From Verrucomicrobiota bacterium (GTDB lineage: Bacteria > Verrucomicrobiota > Verrucomicrobiia > Limisphaerales > SIBE01), in contig JACQWK010000643.1 of assembly GCA_016209525.1 (NCBI GenBank), positions 1-32,171 of the forward strand: a stretch of 32,171 nucleotides of DNA, in the 5' to 3' direction. This document shows, in pieces, positions 1 to 9,102 of the stretch. Each line of letters starts with the position of its first letter. Within the stretch, counting starts at the first letter, position 1. The notes under the pieces were generated by a model. It had not been told where the DNA came from. It did not search any database and saw only the letters and a program-made list of their open reading frames with translations. The position numbers and the translations under genes were made by a program.

Positions 1-1014
1 ATGCAGAGGCGGTTCGTGTATGACGGCTGGAACGTGCTGGTGGAGCTGGATGGCAGCAACAACGTGGTGCAGCGGTATGTGTGGGGGATGGATTTGAGCG
101 GGAGCGTGCAGGGAGCGGGCGGAGTGGGCGGGTTGGTGGCGGTGAAGTCGTCGAGCGGCGTCGCGCACTTCGCCGCGATGGACGGGAATGAGAATGTGAT
201 GGGATTGGTGGAGGGCTCGACTGGCTTGGTCAGTGCCAACTACGAGTATGGCCCCTTTGGCGAACCCATCCGCATCAGCGGCACCCAGGGCAAGGCCAAT
301 CCGTTCCGCTGGTCCACGAAGTTTACGGACGACGAAACTGACCTGGTTTACTACGGGCATCGGTATTACAATCCGTCAACGGGACGCTTCCTCAGCCGAG
401 ACCCGATTGAGGAGAAGGGTGGCCCAAATCTGTACGCGTTCGTCTCCAACAACCCGATTGACTCTGTTGACGCGTTTGGGCTTATCCAGGAGGCTCCCAT
501 TAACTACATTCCTGACGCAACCAAGCTGGGAGTGCCGTGGGCTATAGCAGAAACACAAGGTCCTTGGGTTGCAGTCATCTCCAAAGAGGACTGCACTTGC
601 GGTGCGCGAATAACCAAGGCTGTCGTGAGACTTCAGATTACGATTAGAAAGTTGGGAGGAATCCCTTGGGACCAAAAAGACGCCGTTCGGATGACCGTCC
701 TCCAGCATGAGCTTCAGCATGCCAAGATTTTCAGAGAGCACGCCACGAAAGTTGAGAAAGCTCTGCAAGAACTAGTTGGCCCCTGTCGGCGCAAGGAGTG
801 CATGGATGCTACGAACGACTACATAACCTACTTGCAGCAGTATTATCTCATGGACGAAGGATATGCGAACGCGAACTTTGACTGTCACGTGTACCCTACC
901 GGCCACCCTGCCAGAGTGCGATGTGATCAGGCCCGGGAGTTCAAGAGGCTCAGGGACAGCTACAAGAAGGATATGGACGAATCAAGAATCCGAATGGGGA
1001 GACTCTGCGAATGA
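1..1014 (+). CDS. RHS repeat toxin, 3' part, with HExxH metallopeptidase-like tip
   Basis: The frame is open at the left window edge and the first residues already read as RHS/YD repeat, so the ATG at base 1 is probably internal and the gene is 5'-truncated by the window. Residues 1 to about 160 are RHS repeats ending in the RHS-associated core: YYGHRYYNPSTGRFLSRDPI, then NLYAFVSNNP and a final DAFGL. After the core comes a unique C-terminal tip of about 175 residues carrying HELQH at residues 236-240. This is the zincin HExxH signature, and DEGYANANFD around residues 285-294 could supply a third metal ligand. RHS proteins are known to carry variable C-terminal toxins released from a beta-cage. 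A metallopeptidase effector is therefore inferred; its target cannot be read. The tip DNA looks less GC-rich than the core, as expected for an exchangeable toxin module. The stop codon overlaps the next start (ATGA). Confidence 0.85.
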   Translation: MQRRFVYDGWNVLVELDGSNNVVQRYVWGMDLSGSVQGAGGVGGLVAVKSSSGVAHFAAMDGNENVMGLVEGSTGLVSANYEYGPFGEPIRISGTQGKANPFRWSTKFTDDETDLVYYGHRYYNPSTGRFLSRDPIEEKGGPNLYAFVSNNPIDSVDAFGLIQEAPINYIPDATKLGVPWAIAETQGPWVAVISKEDCTCGARITKAVVRLQITIRKLGGIPWDQKDAVRMTVLQHELQHAKIFREHATKVEKALQELVGPCRRKECMDATNDYITYLQQYYLMDEGYANANFDCHVYPTGHPARVRCDQAREFKRLRDSYKKDMDESRIRMGRLCE

Positions 1015-1391
1015 AAATCATCATTACCGTCTCGTTGTTAGCACTTAGCCTTTTTTTTACTTCCGTTGGATGTCAACACCAGGATGACGGACAACTTCCC
1101 GGTGGCGAACGTTTGGCATTGGGAGAGAACCCGACGCTGTTGCCAATCGAAAGGGCGCATCCCGTAAAACTTGAGCTCCGAGCAAAACCGGCGTCTCTAA
1201 CGGAGGATGATCTCAAACAGATCTCCGATTTAGTCGGACGCATACCTGGTTTGCGGAGATACGCGGTGACGTTGATACGAGAATCCGCAATCGTGAAAGG
1301 TGGGCTCGATGTCTTTGTTGAGCCAGTGTATGCCGTAGTGAAGAAGAACGGGAATTGGTCGATTGTTCGAATCGATGCTCCTGCTTGGTAG
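1011..1391 (+). CDS. Small lipoprotein, candidate immunity protein of the RHS toxin
   Basis: A 126-residue protein begins with MKIIITVSLLALSLFFTSVGC, a short basic n-region, a hydrophobic stretch and Cys21 in a near-lipobox (SVGC; Ser at -3 is less usual). The mature part is about 105 residues with no family I recognise. It starts inside the RHS stop codon (ATGA overlap), so it is translationally coupled to the toxin. Immunity genes normally sit directly downstream of polymorphic toxins, and a membrane-anchored periplasmic immunity protein would suit a metallopeptidase delivered to the periplasm. That role is inferred from position only. The alternative is an unrelated lipoprotein. Confidence 0.7.
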   Translation: MKIIITVSLLALSLFFTSVGCQHQDDGQLPGGERLALGENPTLLPIERAHPVKLELRAKPASLTEDDLKQISDLVGRIPGLRRYAVTLIRESAIVKGGLDVFVEPVYAVVKKNGNWSIVRIDAPAW

Positions 1392-1938
1392 CGCTCGGAG
1401 AACCGCCAATGACGCAAGCTGCATCCAGCTTATCGTTCTTGGCAGTACAGGTCTGCCTACCCTGAATCCATTTGCCGTCAGAGCGGTGCCACCCGTGTTG
1501 ACCTCATCAGTACACACGTTCTCTTCAAGCCACCCAGTTCAGCCCCCGTGCCGCGCTGGCGCGCGGCCCGGGGAAGCCGATCCGGGACCCGCTGGCTCTC
1601 TTTCCTGAATCGGGCTGTCATCCGATCCAATCCTGAGAGCGTCCTTTCAAGCGAATGCTGGTCGGACCACGAGGATTGCTTGGGTGAGATAACATTCCGT
1701 TAAACCTGGGCCGCGAATAGAGCTCACGGCTCGTTTTTTGGCCTCATTTTCTGATCAGTATGATCTGATCGCCAGCCATCGGGTCAGGCGCCCGATGGGT
1801 GACTTTTCAAGGGTCAAAACGCGCCTATGAGTTGATTCCGCAGACGAATTGCGCTCTCAGCAGTTACTGCCAAGCTGATTGTTGTGGTCCGACCTGAATC
1901 GCGACCAGAATCGGAAGAATCGCGACCGACACTTCGCT
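1392..1938. other. Gene-poor spacer between toxin locus and SDR gene
   Basis: I see no convincing gene in these 547 bases; the open frames here lack family signals. A short hairpin is present (8-bp arms CCATCGGG at 1776-1783 and CCCGATGG at 1791-1798, loop 7), but no T-run follows it on either strand, so it is not a clear terminator. The spacer probably marks the right boundary of the toxin/immunity cassette. Confidence 0.5.
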
Positions 1939-2685
1939 TTATCCGCGTCCGGCGTACGGCATTTGCGTGGCCATGACGGTCAGAAACGGCACGTTCGCAT
2001 CCAGAGGAAGGCTCGCCATATACAACACCGCCCGCACTACGTGATCGATCTCGATCGTTGGCTCAACTTTCGTCGAACCGTCAGGCTGCAAAACACCGCG
2101 CCTCATTCGCTCGGTCATCTCCGTCGCGGCATTGCCGATGTCGATTTGGCCGCACGCAATATGGAACGGGCGACCGTCCAGCGCCGTGGACTTGGTCAGG
2201 CCCGTGATCGCGTGTTTGGTCGCGGTGTAGGGCGCTGAGTTCGGGCGCGGCACATGGGCGGAAATGGAGCCGTTGTTGATGATCCGCCCTCCGCGAGGTT
2301 GCTGATTCTTCATGATTCTGAACGCTTCCTGTGTGCACAAGAAAGCGCCGGTCAGATTGACCGCCACGACAGCCTGCCATTGCTCAAAGGTCAGTTCTTC
2401 CAAAGGCACTGGTGGCGCGCCAATGCCCGCGTTGTTGAAGAGCAGATCCAATCTGCCGAACACGTCTTTCGTCCGCTCAAACAACGCTCGAACGCTGGCG
2501 GGCTCCGTCACGTCTGTGGGGACGACCAACGCGCGCGATTTCGCACTTCCGGCTTGGGCGGCGGTTTCCTCCAAGAGTTCGGCCCGCCGTCCTGCCAAGA
2601 CCACCGAATAGCCTTCGTGCAAAAGCCCGATGGCCGTGCTCCGCCCAATGCCGGACCCGGCTCCAGTGATTATGGCGATTTTCAA
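1939..2685 (-). CDS. Short-chain dehydrogenase/reductase (SDR)
   Basis: This 248-residue classical SDR is a cytosolic NAD(P)-dependent oxidoreductase of Rossmann fold. Residues 7-14 are the cofactor motif [12 protein letters not shown] is at 84-87, Asn110 lies in VNLTG, the catalytic Ser is Ser140, and the catalytic pair YxxxK is Tyr153/Lys157. Length and motif spacing are normal for the family, so the enzyme should be active. The substrate cannot be told from sequence. The C-terminal end (about 180-248) has the usual variable substrate-binding character. It is transcribed alone, divergently from the SMP-30 gene, with a palindromic repeat element in the shared upstream region. Confidence 0.93.
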   Translation of the reverse strand: MKIAIITGAGSGIGRSTAIGLLHEGYSVVLAGRRAELLEETAAQAGSAKSRALVVPTDVTEPASVRALFERTKDVFGRLDLLFNNAGIGAPPVPLEELTFEQWQAVVAVNLTGAFLCTQEAFRIMKNQQPRGGRIINNGSISAHVPRPNSAPYTATKHAITGLTKSTALDGRPFHIACGQIDIGNAATEMTERMRRGVLQPDGSTKVEPTIEIDHVVRAVLYMASLPLDANVPFLTVMATQMPYAGRG

Positions 2686-2895
2686 AGTCTGCTACTCCGC
2701 AAAGCTACAGGTTTTGTTCGGAGCTTCCCAGACTTATCCGACCTTCGCGAAATTTCGCAAAACCTGAAGATAGCTCGCCGCCTGCCGGCAGGGCACGAGT
2801 GCATCCGCCGCAGCAATGAATTGCTTTCCCATGAGTGTTTATTAGTGTCGATGAGTGGTTAAGTTCAGAACGCCGTTCCAGACACCTGTTCCCAA

Positions 2896-3038
2896 AGAGC
2901 GTTTTTTGAAAATGGGTGGAACGGGCTACCAGCCCGTTTTCGGCGGCAACCTGCCGCCGAAAATGGCGGCAGGCCGGTAGCCTGCCGCAACAGGCCAGTG
3001 GCCTGTTCCACCCAACAAGCTCATTCAAAACTCGCTCT
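2896..3038. mobile_element. 143-bp palindrome-cluster element with imperfect TIRs (family A)
   Basis: The ends form an imperfect 15-bp terminal inverted repeat: AGAGCGTTTTTTGAA at 2896-2910 and TTCAAAACTCGCTCT at 3024-3038. Inside are GGGTGGAAC (2914-2922) against GTTCCACCC (3005-3013) and four consecutive hairpins: 2921-2937 (loop ACC), 2941-2959 (loop ACC), 2966-2988 (loop CGGTA) and 2989-3007 (loop AGT). No coding capacity is seen, so it is MITE- or REP-like. Its right end lies two bases before the ATG of the SMP-30 gene at 3041. A related, more degraded copy is at 5374-5494. Confidence 0.7.
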
Positions 3039-3040
3039 AA

Positions 3041-4129
3041 ATGAAATGCGCCATGAAAACTCAAACTCCATGCTTCTCATCCTCCTTGTCGTCCACCCTC
3101 GCGCGTTTTGGCGCGATTGCGCTGTCGCTGCCGCTCGCGGCGGCTCAGCCCATCGTGCCGCCGGGCGCGCAGTTGGGAAAACTGTTTGAAGGCATCGTGC
3201 TCACGGAAGGCGTGGCGGTCGCGCCGGACGGCACGGTCTATTTCAGCGACATTACATTTTCCAATGTGGCTCGCGACGACAAAGGCGCCATTCATGCCGG
3301 CCACATTTGGCGGTTCGATCCGAGCACGGGCAAGACGGCGATCTATCGTTCGCCCAGCGGCATGTCCAATGGCATCAAGTTCGATGCCGCCGGAAATATG
3401 ATCGTGTGCGAAGGAGCGGATTACGGAGGCCGCCGGGTCACGCGGACGGACATGAAAACCGGCATGAGCTACATCATCGCCGGGTTGTTTGAAGGCCGGC
3501 CTTTCAATGCACCGAACGATGTCACAATCGACGAAAAAGGCCGGCTTTACTTCAGCGACCCGCGCTATCTGGGCTACGAAACGATCGATCAACCGGTCAT
3601 GGCGGTCTATCGAATTGATCCTGATGGTTCGATCCATCGCATCATCACGGACGCCGGGAAACCGAACGGCGTTTGCGTGTCGCCGGATCAAAAGACGATC
3701 TATGTCGTGAGCAACGACAATGGCGCCACGGGATTCGAGCGTCTAAGCAAAGGCGGCGCCACTCAGGCCGACAAAGTTTCCACGCCATTGCGCAAAGGTT
3801 ACATGGCCTTGATGGCTTATGATCTAGCGCCGGATGGCTCGGCCAAGTTTCGGCGCGTGCTGGTTGATTACTCGCCCTACGACGGTCCGGATGGCTTGGT
3901 GTGCGACAAGGAAGGCAATCTCTACGTCGCGGTCCGGGCGGAAAACCGACCGGGGATCTGCGTGTATTCGCCCGGTGGCAAGGAACTCGCCTACATCCAA
4001 ACCGAAGTGCCGACCAACGTCGGCTTTGGTCGCGGGGCGGAGAGCAAGACGCTCTACATCACAGCAGGGAAAAGCCTCTACCGAATCCGGCTGAACAAAG
4101 AAGGGTATCATTTGCCGGCCAAACCGTAG
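3041..4129 (+). CDS. Secreted SMP-30/gluconolactonase-family protein
   Basis: A 362-residue beta-propeller of the SMP-30/gluconolactonase/LRE family; these metal-dependent enzymes open sugar lactones. An N-terminal export signal is visible (hydrophobic stretch ending about LPLAAAQP). Family signatures occur in order: LTEGVAVAPDG (metal-binding Glu region), FNAPNDVTID, KPNGVCVSPD, and DGPDGLVCDKEGNLYVA with the metal-binding Asp. The start is uncertain: ATG 3041 or in-frame ATG 3053. A repeat element ends two bases before 3041, leaving no obvious ribosome site. The stop codon falls inside another repeated word (4126-4146). A second family member lies at 7914-9014. Lactonase activity is inferred from the family, and the sugar is unknown. 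Confidence 0.88.
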   Translation: MKCAMKTQTPCFSSSLSSTLARFGAIALSLPLAAAQPIVPPGAQLGKLFEGIVLTEGVAVAPDGTVYFSDITFSNVARDDKGAIHAGHIWRFDPSTGKTAIYRSPSGMSNGIKFDAAGNMIVCEGADYGGRRVTRTDMKTGMSYIIAGLFEGRPFNAPNDVTIDEKGRLYFSDPRYLGYETIDQPVMAVYRIDPDGSIHRIITDAGKPNGVCVSPDQKTIYVVSNDNGATGFERLSKGGATQADKVSTPLRKGYMALMAYDLAPDGSAKFRRVLVDYSPYDGPDGLVCDKEGNLYVAVRAENRPGICVYSPGGKELAYIQTEVPTNVGFGRGAESKTLYITAGKSLYRIRLNKEGYHLPAKP

Positions 4130-4146
4130 CCGACGTAAGGAGGCTC
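4126..4146 (+). repeat. Dispersed repeat word GCCGACGTAAGGAGG, overlapping a stop codon
   Basis: The sequence reads GTAGCCGACGTAAGGAGGCT plus C, and its TAG is the stop codon of the SMP-30 gene. Close relatives occur at 19993-20017 (GCCGCCGACCTGAGGAGGCG) and 32002-32024 (ACCGCCGACGTGAGGAAGCG). It is probably the end of a larger dispersed element. Confidence 0.55.
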
Positions 4147-4183
4147 GCTTTTTCTGATTTGCAGAAGACCCCTCGTTCCCCGG

Positions 4184-5236
<1,053 letters not shown>

Positions 5237-5373
5237 TTTAGAATCCTTTCACGATGTCGGTTTGATCTCGGATTGATCCATCATTCGTCTGGAAACTGGA
5301 ATGAGTAAGTACCAAGCGCCGTCCCTCAATCAATGCCAAACTCACGGTGATTCTCCTTTGTTGAACTACTCAG

Positions 5374-5494
5374 AGAGCGTTTCAAAAGTCGGTCTCCCCA
5401 GCGTAGGACAGGCTTCCATCCAGCCTTCTTTGAGCAATTTCAACGACAAATGGGAAGCAGGCCAGATGCCTGCCCCACCTATAAAACTCGCCCT
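5374..5494. repeat. Degraded copy of palindrome-cluster element (family A)
   Basis: Like the element at 2896-3038 it starts with AGAGCGTTT (5374) and ends with AAAACTCGCCCT (5483-5494), and its interior contains the hairpin GCAGGC/GCCTGC with CAGAT-type loop near 5459-5474. It also carries the word GTAGGACAGGCTTCCA (from 5404), which recurs at 10895 inside a coding gene. With 5533-5573 it accounts for most of the gap between the TIM-barrel and HEAT genes. Confidence 0.5.
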
Positions 5495-5532
5495 TAGCAA
5501 ACCGATCTTCCCGCTCTGAACGCTGCGAACGG

Positions 5533-5573
5533 TTCTCCCTCTCCCAGCGGGAGAGGGCCGGGGCGAGGGAGAA
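5533..5573. repeat. CCCTCTCCC/GGGAGAGGG hairpin repeat (family B)
   Basis: The nested inverted repeat has outer arms TTCTCCCTC (5533-5541) and GAGGGAGAA (5565-5573), and inner arms CCCTCTCCC (5537-5545) and GGGAGAGGG (5549-5557). Relatives are at 17720-17781, 23106-23134 and 29711-29821. It lies just beyond the 3' end of the HEAT-repeat gene. Confidence 0.7.
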
Positions 5574-5629
5574 ATGCCGGCAATTCCGGTCGGTTCGGAT
5601 TTCGGATTATTCGCGGTTTGCCTAAACCG

Positions 5630-7042
5630 TTACCGAGACGGAGCGGCGTCGATTCGCCGGATCGCATGGCGAGCCGCTTGGCGCGTGTTGAGGCTGATCT
5701 TGCAGGCCGCCTCCAGGCCGGGCAGAGCTGGACGCGCCGCAGGGCCGATTTCCGCAAGGGTGATGCATGCCAGGACACGTGTGAAGTGGTCCTTGGACTT
5801 CAAGGACCGCTGGAGCAATGGAAGCACTTCGTCTGGATCGCCTTCAATTTTCCAAATGGAACGAGCCAAAACCGGCACGAGCCACTCAGGGCAGTTCTCC
5901 AAGGTTTTCCTGCAAATCGGCAGAGCGTCTCTCGAATCAGGAGCCAGTTCCCCAAGGAACCACGCCGCTGTCTGGAGCCGACCGAACGAAAAGTGTTCGA
6001 GCCCAAATCGCCTGACAGGAGAGATCCAAAACTCCTGAGAATCTCGATTCGCGGTCAAGGCCGCGCTGACAACGGGGATGCTCTCCTTCGCATCGCCGCC
6101 GATTTTGGCTACCGCCGCGGCGGCCAGAACCCGCACGACAGCATCGTCATGCGCCATCAATTTTCGCAGCGCAGGCAGCGCGTCGGCCGCGTTCGGCCCT
6201 ATGTTCATGAGTGCTTCGCAAACCCCCACGAGCAGCCTCGACCCAGGCATCTCCAAAAGCGGGATCAGCACGGGCACCGCGGGCGCCGCGTCCGGGCCAA
6301 TTCGCTGAATCGCTGAGACGGCATTTCCATGAAGCTGCGGATTCTTGAGCGCCTCGACAATGAGCGGCACAGCTTCTCGGGCTTCGGGACCAGCCACACT
6401 GAGGGCCAACAGTTGGTTGTAGGGGGGTTTCGTTCTGTTCCGCAAAGCCGGGAGGAAATAAGCCAGAGTATTGGAGGGAAACGTGGCCGCATTGTAAGGA
6501 GCCATCGCGGCTGCGTCTGCGGTTGCGGGATCTCTGAGCAATACGGCAAACAAAGAGGCCACCGCCGGTTCGTCATGGCCGATGGCCACCACGGCGTTCA
6601 TTGCGAAAACCCGGCAGAGCCAACCAGGATCGCTGCGCGCCGACTTAAGGACAGCGGGAAGGGCAGGTCTTGCTTCCTCGCCGAATTCGCGCAAGGCGGA
6701 CAACGCATTTTCGCGAACGCGTTCCGACGCGTACGGCCAAGGCAGACGTGTCCGGACTGTTTGGGGCAACGATTTCCAGAGGGGTGTATAAAGGCGGTTC
6801 CACAGCGGATGCGGGGGCCTGAGTGTTCGGATCAGAAAGGGTATCGCGTCCGGGCCGATTTCCGCGATGCCCTCGCCGACCGTGTGCTGGTCGGACTTCG
6901 CCAGCCACTCGGAAAGCGACATGCCCCGGCAGCGCGGTTCCGGCGGAGCGGCCATCAGGAAGGATGCAACCAGGATAAGGAACCCGATGATGCCCACAGT
7001 CCCTCCGATGAGGACCGCCCGTCTGAACAGCACTCGCCACAT
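5630..7042 (-). CDS. Membrane-anchored HEAT-repeat protein
   Basis: A 470-residue protein. Residues 8-31 are one hydrophobic segment (RAVLIGGTVGIIGFLILVAS), an uncleaved anchor or signal. Then comes RGMSLSEWLAK, a phrase common at the start of PVC HEAT proteins. The rest is a series of about ten HEAT/PBS-lyase-like repeats of 30-45 residues with the pattern DA.P.L...L.........A..AL..IG, for example IGPDAAPAVPVLIPLL and IGPNAADALPALRKLM. These form an alpha-solenoid used for protein binding; no catalytic motif is seen. It probably sits on the periplasmic side of the membrane. It is transcribed alone, divergently from the small genes at 7144. Confidence 0.85.
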   Translation of the reverse strand: MWRVLFRRAVLIGGTVGIIGFLILVASFLMAAPPEPRCRGMSLSEWLAKSDQHTVGEGIAEIGPDAIPFLIRTLRPPHPLWNRLYTPLWKSLPQTVRTRLPWPYASERVRENALSALREFGEEARPALPAVLKSARSDPGWLCRVFAMNAVVAIGHDEPAVASLFAVLLRDPATADAAAMAPYNAATFPSNTLAYFLPALRNRTKPPYNQLLALSVAGPEAREAVPLIVEALKNPQLHGNAVSAIQRIGPDAAPAVPVLIPLLEMPGSRLLVGVCEALMNIGPNAADALPALRKLMAHDDAVVRVLAAAAVAKIGGDAKESIPVVSAALTANRDSQEFWISPVRRFGLEHFSFGRLQTAAWFLGELAPDSRDALPICRKTLENCPEWLVPVLARSIWKIEGDPDEVLPLLQRSLKSKDHFTRVLACITLAEIGPAARPALPGLEAACKISLNTRQAARHAIRRIDAAPSR

Positions 7043-7143
7043 GGCTCAAGGGCAAGCGTATCGTCCGTTGCTCAACACGACAAGTCTCGGGCTGCGCGAA
7101 AGGTATTGGCAAGAGGGCTCCCGCTGATTAACCTCCCTTCAAG

Positions 7144-7581
7144 ATGTCGCTGACCGCGGCCCCGCAAGAAGACTTGAATTTCTCGATTGAGCAGCCGGAC
7201 TGGGTTGCCCTCAAGATGGTGCTGCGCAAGATCGAGGAAGACATCCGCCAGCGGCGCAAACACCTTTTGATGAAGTTGTCGAACTGGTTCCTCGCCATCG
7301 AGATGCTCCGGGAGTTCGAGGATAATCATTTGTTCGGCTCGTCGCCTAGTCCGCGAGACGCCGAATATCATCGGGTATTTTTGACTCAGTTGTTAGGATG
7401 GGGAGAGGGATTGTTGCTGGAACTGAAACGCAGCGACGTCGATCCGAAACATATCGGCTTGGTGCTGGACGACGTGGAGGCTTGCGTTGCATATTTGCGC
7501 GATTGTTATGGTCAATGGTACACGGACCTAACGCCACAGCAGAAAGCCGACATCCTCCGCGAGTGCTTTGGTGAAGCTTGA
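7144..7581 (+). CDS. Conserved-looking hypothetical protein, mostly helical
   Basis: I do not recognise this 145-residue protein. It is soluble, charged and predicted to be largely alpha-helical (KMVLRKIEEDIRQRRKHLLM; ELKRSDVDPKHIGLVLDDVE), with no signal peptide, cysteine motif or membrane segment. It is followed after 24 bases by another small gene on the same strand, so the two probably form an operon. It lies between the HEAT-repeat gene (divergent) and an SMP-30 gene (co-directional), which does not define its job. Confidence 0.65.
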   Translation: MSLTAAPQEDLNFSIEQPDWVALKMVLRKIEEDIRQRRKHLLMKLSNWFLAIEMLREFEDNHLFGSSPSPRDAEYHRVFLTQLLGWGEGLLLELKRSDVDPKHIGLVLDDVEACVAYLRDCYGQWYTDLTPQQKADILRECFGEA

Positions 7582-7605
7582 TGGCGTATCGTTCCCATTC
7601 GCACG

Positions 7606-7854
7606 ATGCCAAGGAGTGAACTGCTGGAGAGGATACTCGCAACCAAGTTCGAGTTGGACTTCGCCCCACCAACCGAAAAAAGGGAAATACAAGAAGTTTT
7701 CCATCGTTTGATCGAGGAGGCGCGTCGGAATACCCACCTCTCACGCCAAGACTTGCTGGCGGCTATCAACAGCCGTTATGTAGAGTATCGGCGCAAGCGG
7801 ATGTCTGAGGAGCGCACCGCCATCGCAAGAAAGGTCATGGGTTCGTCCTCTTAG
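7606..7854 (+). CDS. Small hypothetical protein, helical and charged
   Basis: An 82-residue protein of unknown function, rich in Arg and Glu and probably all-helical (EIQEVFHRLIEEARRNTHL; INSRYVEYRRKRMSEERTAI). There is no export signal. It begins 24 bases after the preceding gene and likely shares its transcript; a pair of small helical proteins may form a complex. The next gene starts 60 bases later. Confidence 0.55.
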   Translation: MPRSELLERILATKFELDFAPPTEKREIQEVFHRLIEEARRNTHLSRQDLLAAINSRYVEYRRKRMSEERTAIARKVMGSSS

Positions 7855-7913
7855 ATATCCAGGATTTCGTTTGCCCGAAGCGAGACGATTGCCCAAAATG
7901 ACCGCCTAAACCC

Positions 7914-9014
7914 ATGAAAACCCACGAACCCAAACCCGCTCCTTCGAACGATCCATCCTCAAGCACTCTTCGCCTCAACCGCCGGAGTTTCTTTGCCGCT
8001 TCCGCAACCGCGACCGCCGGTGCCGCTTTGTCATCGGTCTCCCACGCGGCGTCCCGCGACTGGACCGGTGTGAATCCAGTGCGATACCCCGACGCTGATA
8101 TCGTCGTATTGGACCCGCGTTTCGGAAAATACAAGGTGGGCAACACGCCGATCCTCCGGCTTCACACCGGCACGCTTTGGGCTGAGGGTCCTGCTTGGTG
8201 CGCCGTGGGCCGTTTTCTTCTTTGGAGCGACATTCCGAATGACCGGCAAATGCGGTGGCTCGACGACGACGGCCATGTGAGCGTCTTTCGCCAACCGGCC
8301 GGCAACAGCAACGGAAACACGTTCGATTGGGAAGGCCGCCAGTTGGCCTGCGAGCACGGCAATCGACGCGTCACGCGCTACGAACACAGCGGCAAGATCA
8401 CGGTCGTGGCCGACAAATGGCAAGGCAAACAACTCAACGCACCGAACGACATTGTGGTCCATCCCGACGGCGGCATCTGGTTTACCGACCCAGGCTACGG
8501 CAGCATGATGAACTACGAAGGAAACAAAGGTGAGCTCTACATCAAAGAGGCCGTGTATCGGATCGACCCCAAGACCGCGAAGATGGACTTGGTCACCGAC
8601 GAGATCTACAAACCGAACGGCCTTTGCTTCTCGCCCGACTACAAGAAACTCTACATTGCCGACACCGGAGGGCCCACGCGCCAGGGCATCAAAGCCTGGG
8701 ATGTAGTTGATTCGACCAAGCTCGCGAACGGACGGAAGTTTTGCTCGATGGAACTGAAGGGCAAGGAAGGCGTGGCCGACGGCATCCGGGCCGATGTCGA
8801 TGGCAACATCTGGGCTAGCGCCGGCTGGGTGGGCGACGGTTACGACGGCGTGCACATCTTCGCTCCGGACGGCCAGCGCATTGGCCAAATCTTATTGCCG
8901 GAAATCTGTTCGAATGTCTGTTTCGGCGGCGTGAAACGAAACCGTCTGTTCATGACCGGCAGCCAGTCGCTCTACGCCGTGTACGTGGAGACGCAAGGGG
9001 CGCATATTACTTAA
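7914..9014 (+). CDS. Tat-exported SMP-30/gluconolactonase-family protein
   Basis: This 366-residue protein has a twin-arginine signal: NRRSFFAASATATAGAALSS (RRxFF), with cleavage probably near SHAAS. The mature part is an SMP-30/gluconolactonase six-bladed propeller with LWAEGPAW (metal-binding Glu), GNSNGNTFDWEGR, LNAPNDIVVHPDGGIWFTDPGYG, KPNGLCFSPD and EGVADGIRADVDGNIWAS. It probably hydrolyses a sugar lactone in the periplasm after folding in the cytosol; the sugar is not known. It is the second family member in the window, but the first uses a Sec-like signal and is clearly divergent, so they are not a recent duplication. Confidence 0.9.
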   Translation: MKTHEPKPAPSNDPSSSTLRLNRRSFFAASATATAGAALSSVSHAASRDWTGVNPVRYPDADIVVLDPRFGKYKVGNTPILRLHTGTLWAEGPAWCAVGRFLLWSDIPNDRQMRWLDDDGHVSVFRQPAGNSNGNTFDWEGRQLACEHGNRRVTRYEHSGKITVVADKWQGKQLNAPNDIVVHPDGGIWFTDPGYGSMMNYEGNKGELYIKEAVYRIDPKTAKMDLVTDEIYKPNGLCFSPDYKKLYIADTGGPTRQGIKAWDVVDSTKLANGRKFCSMELKGKEGVADGIRADVDGNIWASAGWVGDGYDGVHIFAPDGQRIGQILLPEICSNVCFGGVKRNRLFMTGSQSLYAVYVETQGAHIT

Positions 9015-9030
9015 CCTTGAAATCAGGCAC

Positions 9031-9088
9031 TCGTCATTTGACATTATTCGTCATTCTTTGGTCATTCGTGCTTCGTCCTTCGTCATTT
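9031..9088 (-). repeat. ATGACGAA-type degenerate tandem words
   Basis: Read on the minus strand, the gap between the convergent genes consists of irregular repeats of AATGACGAA, GGACGAAG, CACGAATGAC and AAAGAATGACGAA. It is low-complexity, has no reading frame of note, and looks like a dispersed intergenic repeat ending 15 bases from the stop codon of the dehydrogenase-like gene. Confidence 0.5.
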
Positions 9089-9102
9089 TCGCCTTCCCAG
9101 GT

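Noticed and set aside
1776..1798. A terminator hairpin after the toxin/immunity genes
   Set aside because: The 8-bp stem has no T-run and lies nearly 400 bases beyond the stop codon.
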